Shown piece after piece: positions 32,990 through 45,029 of a stretch of DNA of 64,000 nucleotides (within the stretch, counting starts at the first letter, position 1; each line of letters starts with the position of its first letter). The stretch comes from Arenicola marina (Eukaryota > Annelida > Polychaeta > Arenicolidae): the NCBI GenBank assembly GCA_964019135.1, contig OZ025252.1, positions 47,342,959 through 47,406,958 on the forward strand, written 5' to 3'. The position numbers and the translations under genes are program-made. Below the pieces are notes generated by a model. The model was given only the letters and a program-made list of their open reading frames with translations. It ran no database searches and was not told the DNA's origin.

Positions 32990-34586
32990 AACACGGGTCA
33001 CTCACTGGAGGGGCTACAGCGTGGGTCACACGGGTCACTCACTGGAGGGGCTACAGCGTGGGTCACACGGGTCACTCACTGGAGGGGCTACAGCGTGGGT
33101 CACACGGGTCACTCACTGGAGGGGCTACAGCGTGGGTCACACGGGTCACTCATGGTGGGGCTACAGCGTGGGTCACACGGGTCACTCACTGGAGGGGCTA
33201 CAGCGTGGGTCACACGGGTCACTCATGGTGGGGCTACAGCGTGGGTCACACGGGTCACTCATGGTGGGGCTACAGCGTGGGTCACACGGGTCAGTCATGG
33301 TGGGGCTACAGCGTGGGTCACACGGGTCACTCATGGTGGGGCTACAGCGTGGGTCACACGGGTCACTCACTGGAGGGGCTACAGCGTGGGTCACACGGGT
33401 CACTCATGGTGGGGCTACAGCGTGGGTCACACGGGTCACTCATGGTGGGGCTACAGCGTGGGTCACACGGGTCACTCATGGTGGGGCTACAGCGTGGGTC
33501 ACACGGGTCACTCATGGTGGGGCTACAGCGTGGGTCACACGGGTCACTCATGGTGGGGCTACAGCGTGGGTCACACGGGTCACTCACTGGAGGTGCTACA
33601 GCGTGGGTCACACGGGTCACTCATGGTGGGGCTACAGCGTGGGTCACACGGGTCACTCATGGTGGGGCTACAGCGTGGGTCACACGGGTCACTCATGGTG
33701 GGGCTACAGCGTGGGTCACACGGGTCACTCACTGGAGGGGCTACAGCGTGGGTCACACGGGTCACTCATGGTGGGGCTACAGCGTGGGTCACACGGGTCA
33801 CTCATGGTGGGGCTACAGCGTGGGTCACACGGGTCACTCATGGTGGGGCTACAGCGTGGGTCACACGGGTCACTCACTGGAGGGGCTACAGCGTGGGTCA
33901 CACGGGTCACTCACTGGAGGGGCTACAGCGTGGGTCACACGGGTCACTCACTGGAGGGGCTACAGCGTGGGTCACACGGGTCACTCATGGTGGGGCTACA
34001 GCGTGGGTCACACGGGTCACTCATGGTGGGGCTACAGCGTGGGTCACACGGGTCACTCATGGTGGGGCTACAGCGTGGGTCACACGGGTCACTCATGGTG
34101 GGGCTACAGCGTGGGTCACACGGGTCACTCACTGGAGGGGCTACAGCGTGGGTCACACGGGTCACTCATGGTGGGGCTACAGCGTGGGTCACACGGGTCA
34201 CTCATGGTGGGGCTACAGCGTGGGTCACACGGGTCACTCATGGTGGGGCTACAGCGTGGGTCACACGGGTCACTCATGGTGGGGCTACAGCGTGGGTCAC
34301 ACGGGTCACTCATGGTGGGGCTACAGCGTGGGTCACACGGGTCACTCATGGTGGGGCTACAGCGTGGGTCACACGGGTCACTCACTGGAGGGGCTACAGC
34401 GTGGGTCACACGGGTCACTCATGGTGGGGCTACAGCGTGGGTCACACGGGTCACTCATGGTGGGGCTACAGCGTGGGTCACACGGGTCACTCATGGTGGG
34501 GCTACAGCGTGGGTCACACGGGTCACTCATGGTGGGGCTACAGCGTGGGTCACACGGGTCACTCATGGTGGGGCTACAGCGTGGGT
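32990..34586. repeat. Higher-order block X, copy 1 (1597 bp)
   Basis: It begins at the GGGTAACACG variant (32989). It carries CAGTCATGG at about 33291 and GGAGGTGCT at about 33591. Length 1597 = 31 x 36 + 13 x 37, so 44 whole units. Confidence 0.88.
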
Positions 34587-35096
34587 AACACGGGTCACTC
34601 ACTGGAGGGGCTACAGCGTGGGTCACACGGGTCACTCACTGGAGGGGCTACAGCGTGGGTCACACGGGTCACTCACTGGAGGGGCTACAGCGTGGGTCAC
34701 ACGGGTCACTCACTGGAGGGGCTACAGCGTGGGTCACACGGGTCACTCATGGTGGGGCTACAGCGTGGGTCACACGGGTCACTCACTGGAGGGGCTACAG
34801 CGTGGGTCACACGGGTCACTCATGGTGGGGCTACAGCGTGGGTCACACGGGTCACTCATGGTGGGGCTACAGCGTGGGTCACACGGGTCAGTCATGGTGG
34901 GGCTACAGCGTGGGTCACACGGGTCACTCATGGTGGGGCTACAGCGTGGGTCACACGGGTCACTCACTGGAGGGGCTACAGCGTGGGTCACACGGGTCAC
35001 TCATGGTGGGGCTACAGCGTGGGTCACACGGGTCACTCATGGTGGGGCTACAGCGTGGGTCACACGGGTCACTCATGGTGGGGCTACAGCGTGGGT
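34587..35096. repeat. Higher-order block Y (510 bp), a prefix of X
   Basis: It starts at the next GGGTAACACG (34586) and repeats the first part of X, including CAGTCATGG at about 34888 (offset 1597). Then it stops early at another GGGTAACACG (35096). 510 = 8 x 36 + 6 x 37, so 14 whole units. Confidence 0.88.
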
Positions 35097-36693
35097 AACA
35101 CGGGTCACTCACTGGAGGGGCTACAGCGTGGGTCACACGGGTCACTCACTGGAGGGGCTACAGCGTGGGTCACACGGGTCACTCACTGGAGGGGCTACAG
35201 CGTGGGTCACACGGGTCACTCACTGGAGGGGCTACAGCGTGGGTCACACGGGTCACTCATGGTGGGGCTACAGCGTGGGTCACACGGGTCACTCACTGGA
35301 GGGGCTACAGCGTGGGTCACACGGGTCACTCATGGTGGGGCTACAGCGTGGGTCACACGGGTCACTCATGGTGGGGCTACAGCGTGGGTCACACGGGTCA
35401 GTCATGGTGGGGCTACAGCGTGGGTCACACGGGTCACTCATGGTGGGGCTACAGCGTGGGTCACACGGGTCACTCACTGGAGGGGCTACAGCGTGGGTCA
35501 CACGGGTCACTCATGGTGGGGCTACAGCGTGGGTCACACGGGTCACTCATGGTGGGGCTACAGCGTGGGTCACACGGGTCACTCATGGTGGGGCTACAGC
35601 GTGGGTCACACGGGTCACTCATGGTGGGGCTACAGCGTGGGTCACACGGGTCACTCATGGTGGGGCTACAGCGTGGGTCACACGGGTCACTCACTGGAGG
35701 TGCTACAGCGTGGGTCACACGGGTCACTCATGGTGGGGCTACAGCGTGGGTCACACGGGTCACTCATGGTGGGGCTACAGCGTGGGTCACACGGGTCACT
35801 CATGGTGGGGCTACAGCGTGGGTCACACGGGTCACTCACTGGAGGGGCTACAGCGTGGGTCACACGGGTCACTCATGGTGGGGCTACAGCGTGGGTCACA
35901 CGGGTCACTCATGGTGGGGCTACAGCGTGGGTCACACGGGTCACTCATGGTGGGGCTACAGCGTGGGTCACACGGGTCACTCACTGGAGGGGCTACAGCG
36001 TGGGTCACACGGGTCACTCACTGGAGGGGCTACAGCGTGGGTCACACGGGTCACTCACTGGAGGGGCTACAGCGTGGGTCACACGGGTCACTCATGGTGG
36101 GGCTACAGCGTGGGTCACACGGGTCACTCATGGTGGGGCTACAGCGTGGGTCACACGGGTCACTCATGGTGGGGCTACAGCGTGGGTCACACGGGTCACT
36201 CATGGTGGGGCTACAGCGTGGGTCACACGGGTCACTCACTGGAGGGGCTACAGCGTGGGTCACACGGGTCACTCATGGTGGGGCTACAGCGTGGGTCACA
36301 CGGGTCACTCATGGTGGGGCTACAGCGTGGGTCACACGGGTCACTCATGGTGGGGCTACAGCGTGGGTCACACGGGTCACTCATGGTGGGGCTACAGCGT
36401 GGGTCACACGGGTCACTCATGGTGGGGCTACAGCGTGGGTCACACGGGTCACTCATGGTGGGGCTACAGCGTGGGTCACACGGGTCACTCACTGGAGGGG
36501 CTACAGCGTGGGTCACACGGGTCACTCATGGTGGGGCTACAGCGTGGGTCACACGGGTCACTCATGGTGGGGCTACAGCGTGGGTCACACGGGTCACTCA
36601 TGGTGGGGCTACAGCGTGGGTCACACGGGTCACTCATGGTGGGGCTACAGCGTGGGTCACACGGGTCACTCATGGTGGGGCTACAGCGTGGGT
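35097..36693. repeat. Higher-order block X, copy 2 (1597 bp)
   Basis: All markers recur at an offset of 2107 bp from copy 1 (CAGTCATGG about 35398, GGAGGTGCT about 35698). 2107 = 1597 + 510. By eye I see no difference between the two X copies at the marker positions compared. Confidence 0.88.
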
Positions 36694-37310
36694 AACACGG
36701 GTCACTCACTGGAGGGGCTACAGCGTGGGTCACACGGGTCACTCACTGGAGGGGCTACAGCGTGGGTCACACGGGTCACTCACTGGAGGGGCTACAGCGT
36801 GGGTCACACGGGTCACTCACTGGAGGGGCTACAGCGTGGGTCACACGGGTCACTCATGGTGGGGCTACAGCGTGGGTCACACGGGTCACTCACTGGAGGG
36901 GCTACAGCGTGGGTCACACGGGTCACTCATGGTGGGGCTACAGCGTGGGTCACACGGGTCACTCATGGTGGGGCTACAGCGTGGGTCACACGGGTCAGTC
37001 ATGGTGGGGCTACAGCGTGGGTCACACGGGTCACTCATGGTGGGGCTACAGCGTGGGTCACACGGGTCACTCACTGGAGGGGCTACAGCGTGGGTCACAC
37101 GGGTCACTCATGGTGGGGCTACAGCGTGGGTCACACGGGTCACTCATGGTGGGGCTACAGCGTGGGTCACACGGGTCACTCATGGTGGGGCTACAGCGTG
37201 GGTCACACGGGTCACTCATGGTGGGGCTACAGCGTGGGTCACACGGGTCACTCATGGTGGGGCTACAGCGTGGGTCACACGGGTCACTCACTGGAGGTGC
37301 TACAGCGTGG
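36694..37310. repeat. Higher-order block X, partial third copy
   Basis: It starts at GGGTAACACG (36693) with CAGTCATGG at about 36995 and GGAGGTGCT at about 37296. The pattern breaks just after the one-base loss near 37318. Confidence 0.83.
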
Positions 37311-39712
37311 GTCACACGGTCACTCATGGTGGGGCTACAGCGTGGGTCACACGGGTCACTCATGGTGGGGCTACAGCGTGGGTCACACGGGTCACTCATG
37401 GTGGGGCTACAGCGTGGGTCACACGGGTCACTCACTGGAGGGGCTACAGCGTGGGTCACACGGGTCACTCATGGTGGGGCTACAGCCTGGGTCACACGGG
37501 TCACTCACTGGAGGGGCTACAACGTGGGTCACACGGGTCACTCACTGGAGGGGCTACAGCGTGGGTCACACGGGTCACTCATGGTGGGGCTACAGCGTGG
37601 GTCACACGGGTCACTCACTGGAGGGGCTACAGCGTGGGTCACACGGGTCACTCACTGGAGGGGCTACAGCGTGGGTCACACGGGTCACTCATGGTGGGGC
37701 TACAGCGTGGGTCACACGGGTCACTCACTGGAGGGGCTACAGCGTGGGTCACACGGGTCACTCATGGTGGGGCTACAGCGTGGGTCACACGGGTCACTCA
37801 TGGTGGGGCTACAGCGTGGGTCACACGGGTCACTCATGGTGGGGCTACAGCGTGGGTCACACGGGTCACTCACTGGAGGGGCTACAGCGTGGGTCACACG
37901 GGTCACTCATGGTGGGGCTACAGCGTGGGTCACACGGGTCACTCACTGGAGGGGCTACAGCGTGGGTCACACGGGTCACTCACTGGAGGGGCTACAGCGT
38001 GGGTCACACGGGTTACTCATGGTTGGGCTAAAGCGTGGGTCACACGGGTCAGTCACTGGAGGGGCTACAGCGTGGGTCACACGGGTCACTCATGGTGGGG
38101 CTACAGCGTGGGTCACACGGGTCACTCATGGTGGGGCTACAGCGTGGGTCACACGGGTCACTCATGGTGGGGCTACAGCGTGGGTCACACGGGTCACTCA
38201 CTGGAGGGGCTACAGCGTGGGTCACACGGGTCACTCACTGGAGGGGCTACAGCGTGGGTCACACGGGTCACTCACTGGAGGGGCTACAGCGTAGGTCACA
38301 CGGGTCACTCATGGTGGGGCTACAGCGTGGGTCACACGGGTCACTCATGGTGGGGCTACAGCGTGGGTCACACGGGTCACTCATGGTGGGGCTACAGCGT
38401 GGGTCACACGGGTCACTCACTGGAGGGGCTACAGCGTGGGTCACACGGGTCACTCATGGTGGGGCTACAGCGTGGGTCACACGGGTCACTCATGGTGGGG
38501 CTACAGCGTGGGTCACACGGGTCACTCATGGTGGGGCTACAGCGTGGGTCACACGGGTCACTCATGGTGGGGCTACAGCGTGGGTCACACGGGTCACTCA
38601 CTGGAGGGGCTACAGCGTGGGTCACACGGGTCACTCATGGTGGGGCTACAGCGTGGGTCACACGGGTCACTCACTGGAGGGGCTACAGCGTGGGTCACAC
38701 GGGTCACTCACTGGAGTGGCTACAGCGTGGGTCACACGGGTCACTCATGGTGGGGCTACAGCGTGGGTCACACGGGTCACTCACTGGAGGGGCTACAGCG
38801 TGGGTCACACGGGTCACTCACTGGAGGGGCTACAGCGTGGGTCACACGGGTCACTCATGGTGGGGCTACAGCGTGGGTCACACGGGTCACTCACTGGAGG
38901 GGCTACAGCGTGGGTCACACGGGTCACTCACTGGAGGGGCTACAGCGTGGGTCACACGGGTCACTCATGGTGGGGCTACAGCGTGGGTCACACGGGTCAC
39001 TCACTGGAGGGGCTACAGCGTGGGTCACACGGGTCACTCACTGGAGGGGCTACAGCGTGGGTCACACGGGTCACTCATGGTGGGGCTACAGCGTGGGTCA
39101 CACGGGTCACTCACTGGAGGGGCTACAGCGTGGGTCACACGGGTCACTCACTGGAGGGGCTACAGCGTGGGTCACACGGGTCACTCACTGGAGGGGCTAC
39201 AGCGTGGGTCACACGGGTCACTCATGGTGGGGCTACAGCGTGGGTCACACGGGTCACTCACTGGAGGGGCTACAGCGTGGGTCACACGGGTCACTCACTG
39301 GAGGGGCTACAGCGTGGGTCACACGGGTCACTCACTGGAGGGGCTACAGCGTGGGTCACACGGGTCACTCACTGGAGGGGCTACAGCGTGGGTCACACGG
39401 GTCACTCACTGGAGGGGCTACAGCGTGGGTCACACGGGTCACTCATGGTGGGGCTACAGCGTGGGTCACACGGGTCACTCATGGTGGGGCTACAGCGTGG
39501 GTCACACGGGTCACTCACTGGAGGGGCTACAGCGTGGGTCACACGGGTCACTCACTGGAGGGGCTACAGCGTGGGTCACACGGGTCACTCACTGGAGGGG
39601 CTACAGCGTGGGTCACACGGGTCACTCACTGGAGGGGCTACAGCGTGGGTCACACGGGTCACTCATGGTGGGGCTACAGCGTGGGTCACACGGGTCACTC
39701 ATGGTGGGGCAG

Positions 39713-40065
39713 CAACATGTAGACCACTTTGAATCTCAATATAACGAGACTTAACGTGCTCCACAGATTTCGTTATTAAAGAAAATTTAAAAAAAAAAAT
39801 ATTTCTTCCACAATTTTTGGGTTTGTGGCATATGCATTATATGCAATTATTCCGAGTCGGCTTCGATTAATCAAGGTAACAACCAAATCACTCGGCACTT
39901 AAACCTATTGCGGCTCGTCATCGCGTCACCACGTCATCTGGTCATCTCATCTCGTCATCTAGTCATCTTGTCACCACGTCACCTCGTCGAATTCTCGCTA
40001 TCTCGCCATCTCGCCATCTCGTCTTCTCGTCTTCTTGACTTCACGTGCGTTTAAAAACGAAATGT
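39713..40065. other. Spacer with a decayed TC-rich simple repeat
   Basis: From 39915 to 40045 the sequence is a degenerate repeat of CGTCATCT / CTCGCCATCT type. The part before it is AT-rich with a run of A near 39790. No gene is supported. Confidence 0.55.
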
Positions 40066-40094
40066 GATAGATAGATAGATAGATAGATAGATAG
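40066..40094. repeat. (GATA)n microsatellite tail
   Basis: Seven GATA repeats form the 3' tail of the minus-strand LINE (TATC in its sense). Confidence 0.9.
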
Positions 40095-40990
40095 TTTATT
40101 GGTAACTTCAGGCACCAGGCCCCTCGTACAAATACAGAACACAAAAAATAACATGCAACCGACTAGAACAAACTTAGTTAATTAGAGAGAATTAGGCTAA
40201 ACCTTTTTTCATACATAGTGAATGCTTTTTGTATAAACCTTGCTAATGAGATTAAACCTGTTTTTTCCTCGGAAGTCATAATACATAAAAAACTCCTAAT
40301 ATCATATGTCGTTAAATATCTGGTAGGAAAATAATTATTGCGGGGATTGTCATACAATGGGCATTTCATTAAAATATGGAACTCGTCAAGAGAAGAAATA
40401 GTTTCATGTTGTAAGCAATATTTACAGATAGAGTTTTCTCCCCTGCAGTACGAACTGGTCCATAGCACCCTACATCTGAATCTGGCTAAGATCTGCCGTA
40501 GTCTAAAATCCTCGAGAAGACACAAGTATGGTTCGCGTATGAGCAACTTCTTATATTCTTTACAATTAATCAAGTCTGTCTAACTCTGCCAGTTCTGGTA
40601 AGCGCAGTCAATTACCCTTTTGGAAAATTGTTCAATAAAGGCCTCAGGATCTCCAAGTTGTTGCTGAAACGAGGCATAGCCGAATCCATAAGAGAAAAGT
40701 AAGTGCTTGAGTTTAGAAACCCAGGTGATACGACCAGCCTCTGTCAGCCTAAATAACATATTGTACGTACATTTCGTAAGTCTGGTTTCAGGCATCCTTA
40801 ACAATTTCACCCAGTATTTAACACAACTAATTGTACACCTTACCCTTAAAGGTAATCTACCGCACTCACCATAAACCGCTGAATTTGGTGTACTCCATGG
40901 TACGCCCAAGACATATTTACAAAATTTCGAAATGTTCATATGTAACACATTTGGGGAGGAAGGGCTCAGTTGGAAAGGCATTACTTTCAT
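40066..40990 (-). mobile_element. LINE 3' end, minus strand, with a (GATA)n tail
   Basis: On the minus strand, 40990 to 40178 is one frame with a single in-frame TAG at 40580-40582. It reads SKFCKYVLGVPWSTPNSAVY, then GECGRLPLRVRCTISCVKYW, and later CKYCLQHETISS with DEFHILMKCPLYDNPRNN. This is the conserved C-terminal part of the ORF2 protein seen in many invertebrate LINEs, with FCKxxLGV and a Cys/His knuckle ending in CPLY. After the stop come about 80 bp of 3' untranslated sequence, AATAAA (plus-strand TTTATT at 40095-40100) and a GATA repeat tail (40066-40094). The element is truncated at its 5' end near 41000. I cannot decide between the I/Nimb and L1/Tx1-like groups. No target-site duplication is evident. 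Confidence 0.86.
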
Positions 40991-41289
40991 GTAAGGTGTT
41001 TGAGAAGACTAATCTTAGTGCTAGGGTCCTGTGGGCCGGTCGGATCCTGCCGTACTGGGGGTATCTGGGGGCCAGACAGACAGCAGCGACCGGGGAATCA
41101 CAGGAGGGGTATGAACAAACACCGTATTTCCCCGAATTCTTCCCGAGGGGGTCGCTAATGGACATTAATCTGACGGATTCCGTTGGTGGCGCTGTCGTTT
41201 CTGCGCAGGAAGGTGGCGGTTTGGTGTCCCGCTCAGTCGGTAGGTTGTCAATGGAACCGGGAGTCCCACCCCCTCCCCTTTCCCCCCAC

Positions 41290-41400
41290 CCCCCCTCCGC
41301 CATCGTCCATGGGTGGACTCTTCAATCTTTCTCTCAGTCACCCACCCCCCCTCCGACATCGTCCATGGGTGGACTCCTCAACCTTTCTCTCAGTCACACT
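41290..41400. repeat. 56-bp direct repeat, 2 units
   Basis: Two copies contain CATCGTCCATGGGTGGACTC followed by TTTCTCTCAGTCAC, 56 bp apart (41295 and 41351). They differ by a few substitutions. Confidence 0.85.
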
Positions 41401-42189
41401 CACGCCCTTTTTCCTAGCAAGTTTTGAGAAACCTAGGTCGATACTGACTTTAAGGGTAAGCTGGGATGAGCCGCGAGGCATAGGAAGGGGCCGTTTATGT
41501 CTCAAGCCCTACCCCCAGTCTTTCAATGGTACCCCCCACCACCACCCTTCATTTCACTTGCTTCCCCTAACCCTTCAATCTACCTCACTACCCCCCGCTA
41601 ACCATGCCAACCCTCCACTACGCCCCTAAACCATTCCACCGCCCGACTTTCTACCCTCCCATCTCCCCACGCTCTTCCCCCCTGCCCCCATCCATGCGAC
41701 CCCCTCCCCCAACCTGCCATCCCCCGCCCCCTGCCCCTCCCCCCTACCCCCCCCCCCCCTCCCAGGGGCTGGCGGCCACGGCGTAACGACGGCTATCATA
41801 CACAGGTGATGGGAGTTAGACGACGAGGCTGCGGGTCGCTAGCGGGGCATTATCCTGGGTGGCAACCCTGGTGACTATCTGAGGTGAGCAGGGTCCGACT
41901 GTGGCCATGCTATCAGCCGGCGGCGGCAGTGTCAGCTGACCCATCACTCTACCCCCCTCAATGTAGACCCCCTGGCCCGTTAGTGTTATCACCCCCCCCC
42001 CCCTCCTCCCCCTCTTGCCCCCTCTGGCAGTGTTACTCGCCACCTCCCCCCATCCTCCTGTTGTCCCCTCTGGGCCCTTATTGTAACCCCCCACCCCGAC
42101 CTCCACCCCTCTGTGGCAGTGTCACTGGTCTCCTGTGACCCTTCATAACTATGGGCTCTCCCCACACTCCTCCCGCCTCACTTGGAGGT

Positions 42190-42480
42190 GTCCATGGCCC
42201 CTCACCTTCACCTTAACCCCAATGCCCCACCCCCCAACCCCACACACTTCATTGGCAAGTCCCCGGCCCCTCACCTTAACCCCAATGCCCCGCCCCCGCC
42301 CCCCCATCACGCTTCATTGGCAAGTCCCTGGCCCCTCACCTGAACCCCAATGCCCTACCCCTCCCCCCCCCCCCAACCCGCCGGACACACCACTGACCGA
42401 CTCCCTGGCCCCTCACCTTAACCCCAATGCCCCCCACCATCACGCTTCATTGCCGAGCCTCTGGATGTCTCTCAACTTAC
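42190..42480. repeat. Degenerate 66-76-bp tandem repeat, about 4 units
   Basis: The motif GGCCCCTCACCTTAACCCC recurs at about 42197, 42265, 42331 and 42407, with CTTCATTGGCAAGTCCC in the first units. Units differ in length because of C runs. Confidence 0.75.
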
Positions 42481-45029
42481 CCGCGATGCCACCTCCTTCA
42501 CCCCCCCCCCCCAATGCCCTCCCACCCCATCCATGGCCCCTGGTCCCCTGGATCTTCCCCAATCCGGGCCGCTTAAGGGCAATCCAGGAGGCTAATAGGG
42601 CGTCCTTGGCGCGGCGGTCGGCAGTCCGCGGTCATCACGTTATTTAGTCGCCGCCCCAAGCCACCATTTAACCCCGGATAAAGGTGGATGACGTCATTTA
42701 GCGCGGCGCCGCCTCGTTATCGCCGCCTTCTCCGGCCCTTTGTGCCCGCAGACTGCGAGGGGACCAATAACCATGGATACCACGGCCATTTAAACGCCAA
42801 CCGAGAGCACCACCACCGCCCCCCCCCCCCTCCCTCCGGTCGCCGCCCCATTCTCCTCCGCCCCGCTTCGGTCACCCAACACTCTGATTTCAGCCGTTCC
42901 TAACACGCTTAAAGTGGCGCTAAGCTAGGTGTGTCTCTTATCGAATTACTTCAGGTGCTTCCCGTCTTACGGTGGTCAAAGGGAGCTGTGACTGGGTTAC
43001 AGGGGGAGTATGCCGTCTTACGGTGGTCAAAGGGAGCTGTGACTGGGTTACAGGGGGAGTATGCCGTCTTACGGTGGTCAAAGGGAGCTGTGACTGGGTC
43101 ACAGGGGGAGTATGCCGTCTTACGGTGGTCAGAGAGAGCTGTGACTGGGTTACAGGGGGAGTATGCCGTCTTACGGCGGTCAGAGAGAGCTGTGACTGGG
43201 TTACAGGGGGAGTATGCCGTCTTACGGCGGTCAGAGAGAGCTGTGACTGGGTTACAGGAGGAGTATGCCGTCTTACGGTGGTCAGAGAGAGCTGTGACTG
43301 GGTTACAGGAGGAGTATGCCGTCTTACGGCGGTCAGATAGAGCTGTGACAGGGTTACAGGGGGAGTATGCCGTCTTACGGTGGTCAGAGAGAGCTGTGAC
43401 TGGGTTACAGGAGGAGTATGCCGTCTTACGGTGGTCAGAGAGAGCTGTGACTGGGTTACAGGGGGAGTATGCCGTCTTACGGTGGTCAGATAGAGCTGTG
43501 ACAGGGTTACAGGGGGAGTATGCAGTCTTACGGTGGTCAGAGAGAGCTGTGACTGGGTTACAGGAGGAGTATTCCGTCTTACGGTGGTCAGAGAGAGCTG
43601 TGACTGGGTTACAGGAGCAGTATGCCGTCTTACGGTGGTCGGAGAGAGCTGTGACTGGGTTACAGGGGGAGTATGCCGTCTTACGGTGGTCAGAGAGAGC
43701 TGTGACTGGGTTACAGGAGGAGTATGCCGTCTTACGGTGGTCAGAGAGAGCTGTGACTGGGTTAAAGGAGGAGTATGCCGTCTTACGGTGGTCAGAGAGA
43801 GCTGTGACTGGGTTACAGGAGGAGTATGCCGTCTTACGGTGGTCGGAGAGAGCTGTGACTGGGTTACAGGGGGAGTATGCCGTCTTACGGTGGTCAGAGG
43901 GAGCTGTGACTGGGTTACAGGAGGAGTATGCCGTCTTACGGTGGTCAGAGAGAGCTGTGACTGGGTTACAGGAGGAGTATGCCGTCTTACGGTGGTCAGA
44001 GAGAGCTGTGACTGGGTTACAGGGGGAGTATGCCGTCTTACGGTGGTCAGAGAGAGCTGTGACAGGGTTACAAGGGGCGTATGCCGTCTTACGGTGGTCA
44101 GAGAGAGCTGTGACAGGGTTACAGGGGGAGTATGCCGTCTCACGGTGGTCGGGGAGAGCTGTGACAGGGTTACAGGGGGCTGATGCCGTCTTACGGTGGT
44201 CAGAGAGAGCTGTAACTGGGTTACAGGAGGAGTATGCCGTCTTACGGTGGTCAGAAGGAGTTGTGACTGGGTTACAGGGGGAGTATGCCGTCTTACGGTG
44301 GTCAGAGAGAGCTGTGACAGGGTTACAGGGGCCGTATGCCGTCTTACGGTGGTCGGAGAGAGCTGTGACAGGGTTACAGGGGGCTTATGCCGTCTTACGG
44401 TGGTCAGAGAGAGCTGTGACTGGGTTACAGGAGGAGTATGCCGTCTTAGGGTGGTCAGAGAGAGCTGTGACTGGGTTACAGGGGGAGTATGCCGTCTTAC
44501 GGTGGTCAGAGAGAGCTGTGACAGGGTTACAGGGGCCGTATGCCGTCTTACGGCGGTCAGACAGAGCTGTGACTGGGCTACAGGAGGAGTATGCCGTCTT
44601 ACGGTGGTCAGAGAGAGCTGTGACTGGGTTACAGAGGAGTATGCCGTCTTACGGTGGCCAGAGAGAGCTGTGACAGGGTTACAGGGGGAGTATGCCGTCT
44701 TATGGTGGTCAGAGAGAGATGTGACTGGGTTACAGGAGGAGTATGCCGTCTTACGGCGGTCAAAGAGAGCTGTGACTGGGTTACAGGAGGAGTATGCCGT
44801 CTTACGGTGGTCAGAGAGAGCTGTGACTGGGTCACAGGGAGAGTATGCCGTCTTACGGCGGTCAGAGAGAGCTGTGACAGGGTTACAGGGGGAGTATGCC
44901 GTCTTACGGTGGTCAGAGAGAGCTGTGACTGGGTTACAGGGGGAGTATGCCGTCTTACGGTGGTCAGAAAGAGCTGTGACTGAGTTACAGGGGCAGTATG
45001 CCGTCTTACGGTGGTCAGAGAGAGCTGTG

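Larger units (their letters stand above)
31372..39712. repeat. Mixed 36/37-bp minisatellite, about 230 units
   Basis: All units share GCTACAGCGTGGGTCACACG. They come in two length types: the 36-bp type has CATGGTGGGG, and the 37-bp type has CACTGGAGGGG. The order of the two types forms a readable pattern used to define the higher-order blocks below. Rare variants (GGGTAACACG, CAGTCATGG, GGAGGTGCT, one-base loss CACGGTCACTC near 37318) serve as markers. Mixed lengths let all three plus frames stay open, giving nested frames of up to 1,773 codons (31374-36695). The minus strand has short frames with a 12-residue repeat. I treat all as non-coding. Confidence 0.97.
40991..42962. other. C-rich spacer, about 2 kb
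   Basis: From about 41250 to 42850 the plus strand is very C-rich with many homopolymer runs (for example 41746-41760, 41990-42004, 42364-42374). It generates proline-rich open frames (41183-41629, 42135-42647) that I do not accept as genes. Two short tandem repeats are listed separately. Confidence 0.55.

Noticed and set aside
31374-36695. A 1,773-codon open frame, with overlapping frames of 1,114, 1,657 and 1,529 codons
   Set aside because: All three plus frames are open through the same 36/37-bp repeat because the unit lacks stops and the mixed lengths shift frame. Three overlapping giant genes on one strand are not credible, and the variants do not favour silent sites.
41183-42647. Proline-rich protein-coding frames
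   Set aside because: They are explained by C-rich homopolymer tracts, with no conserved motif, no splice context and overlapping alternatives in other frames.
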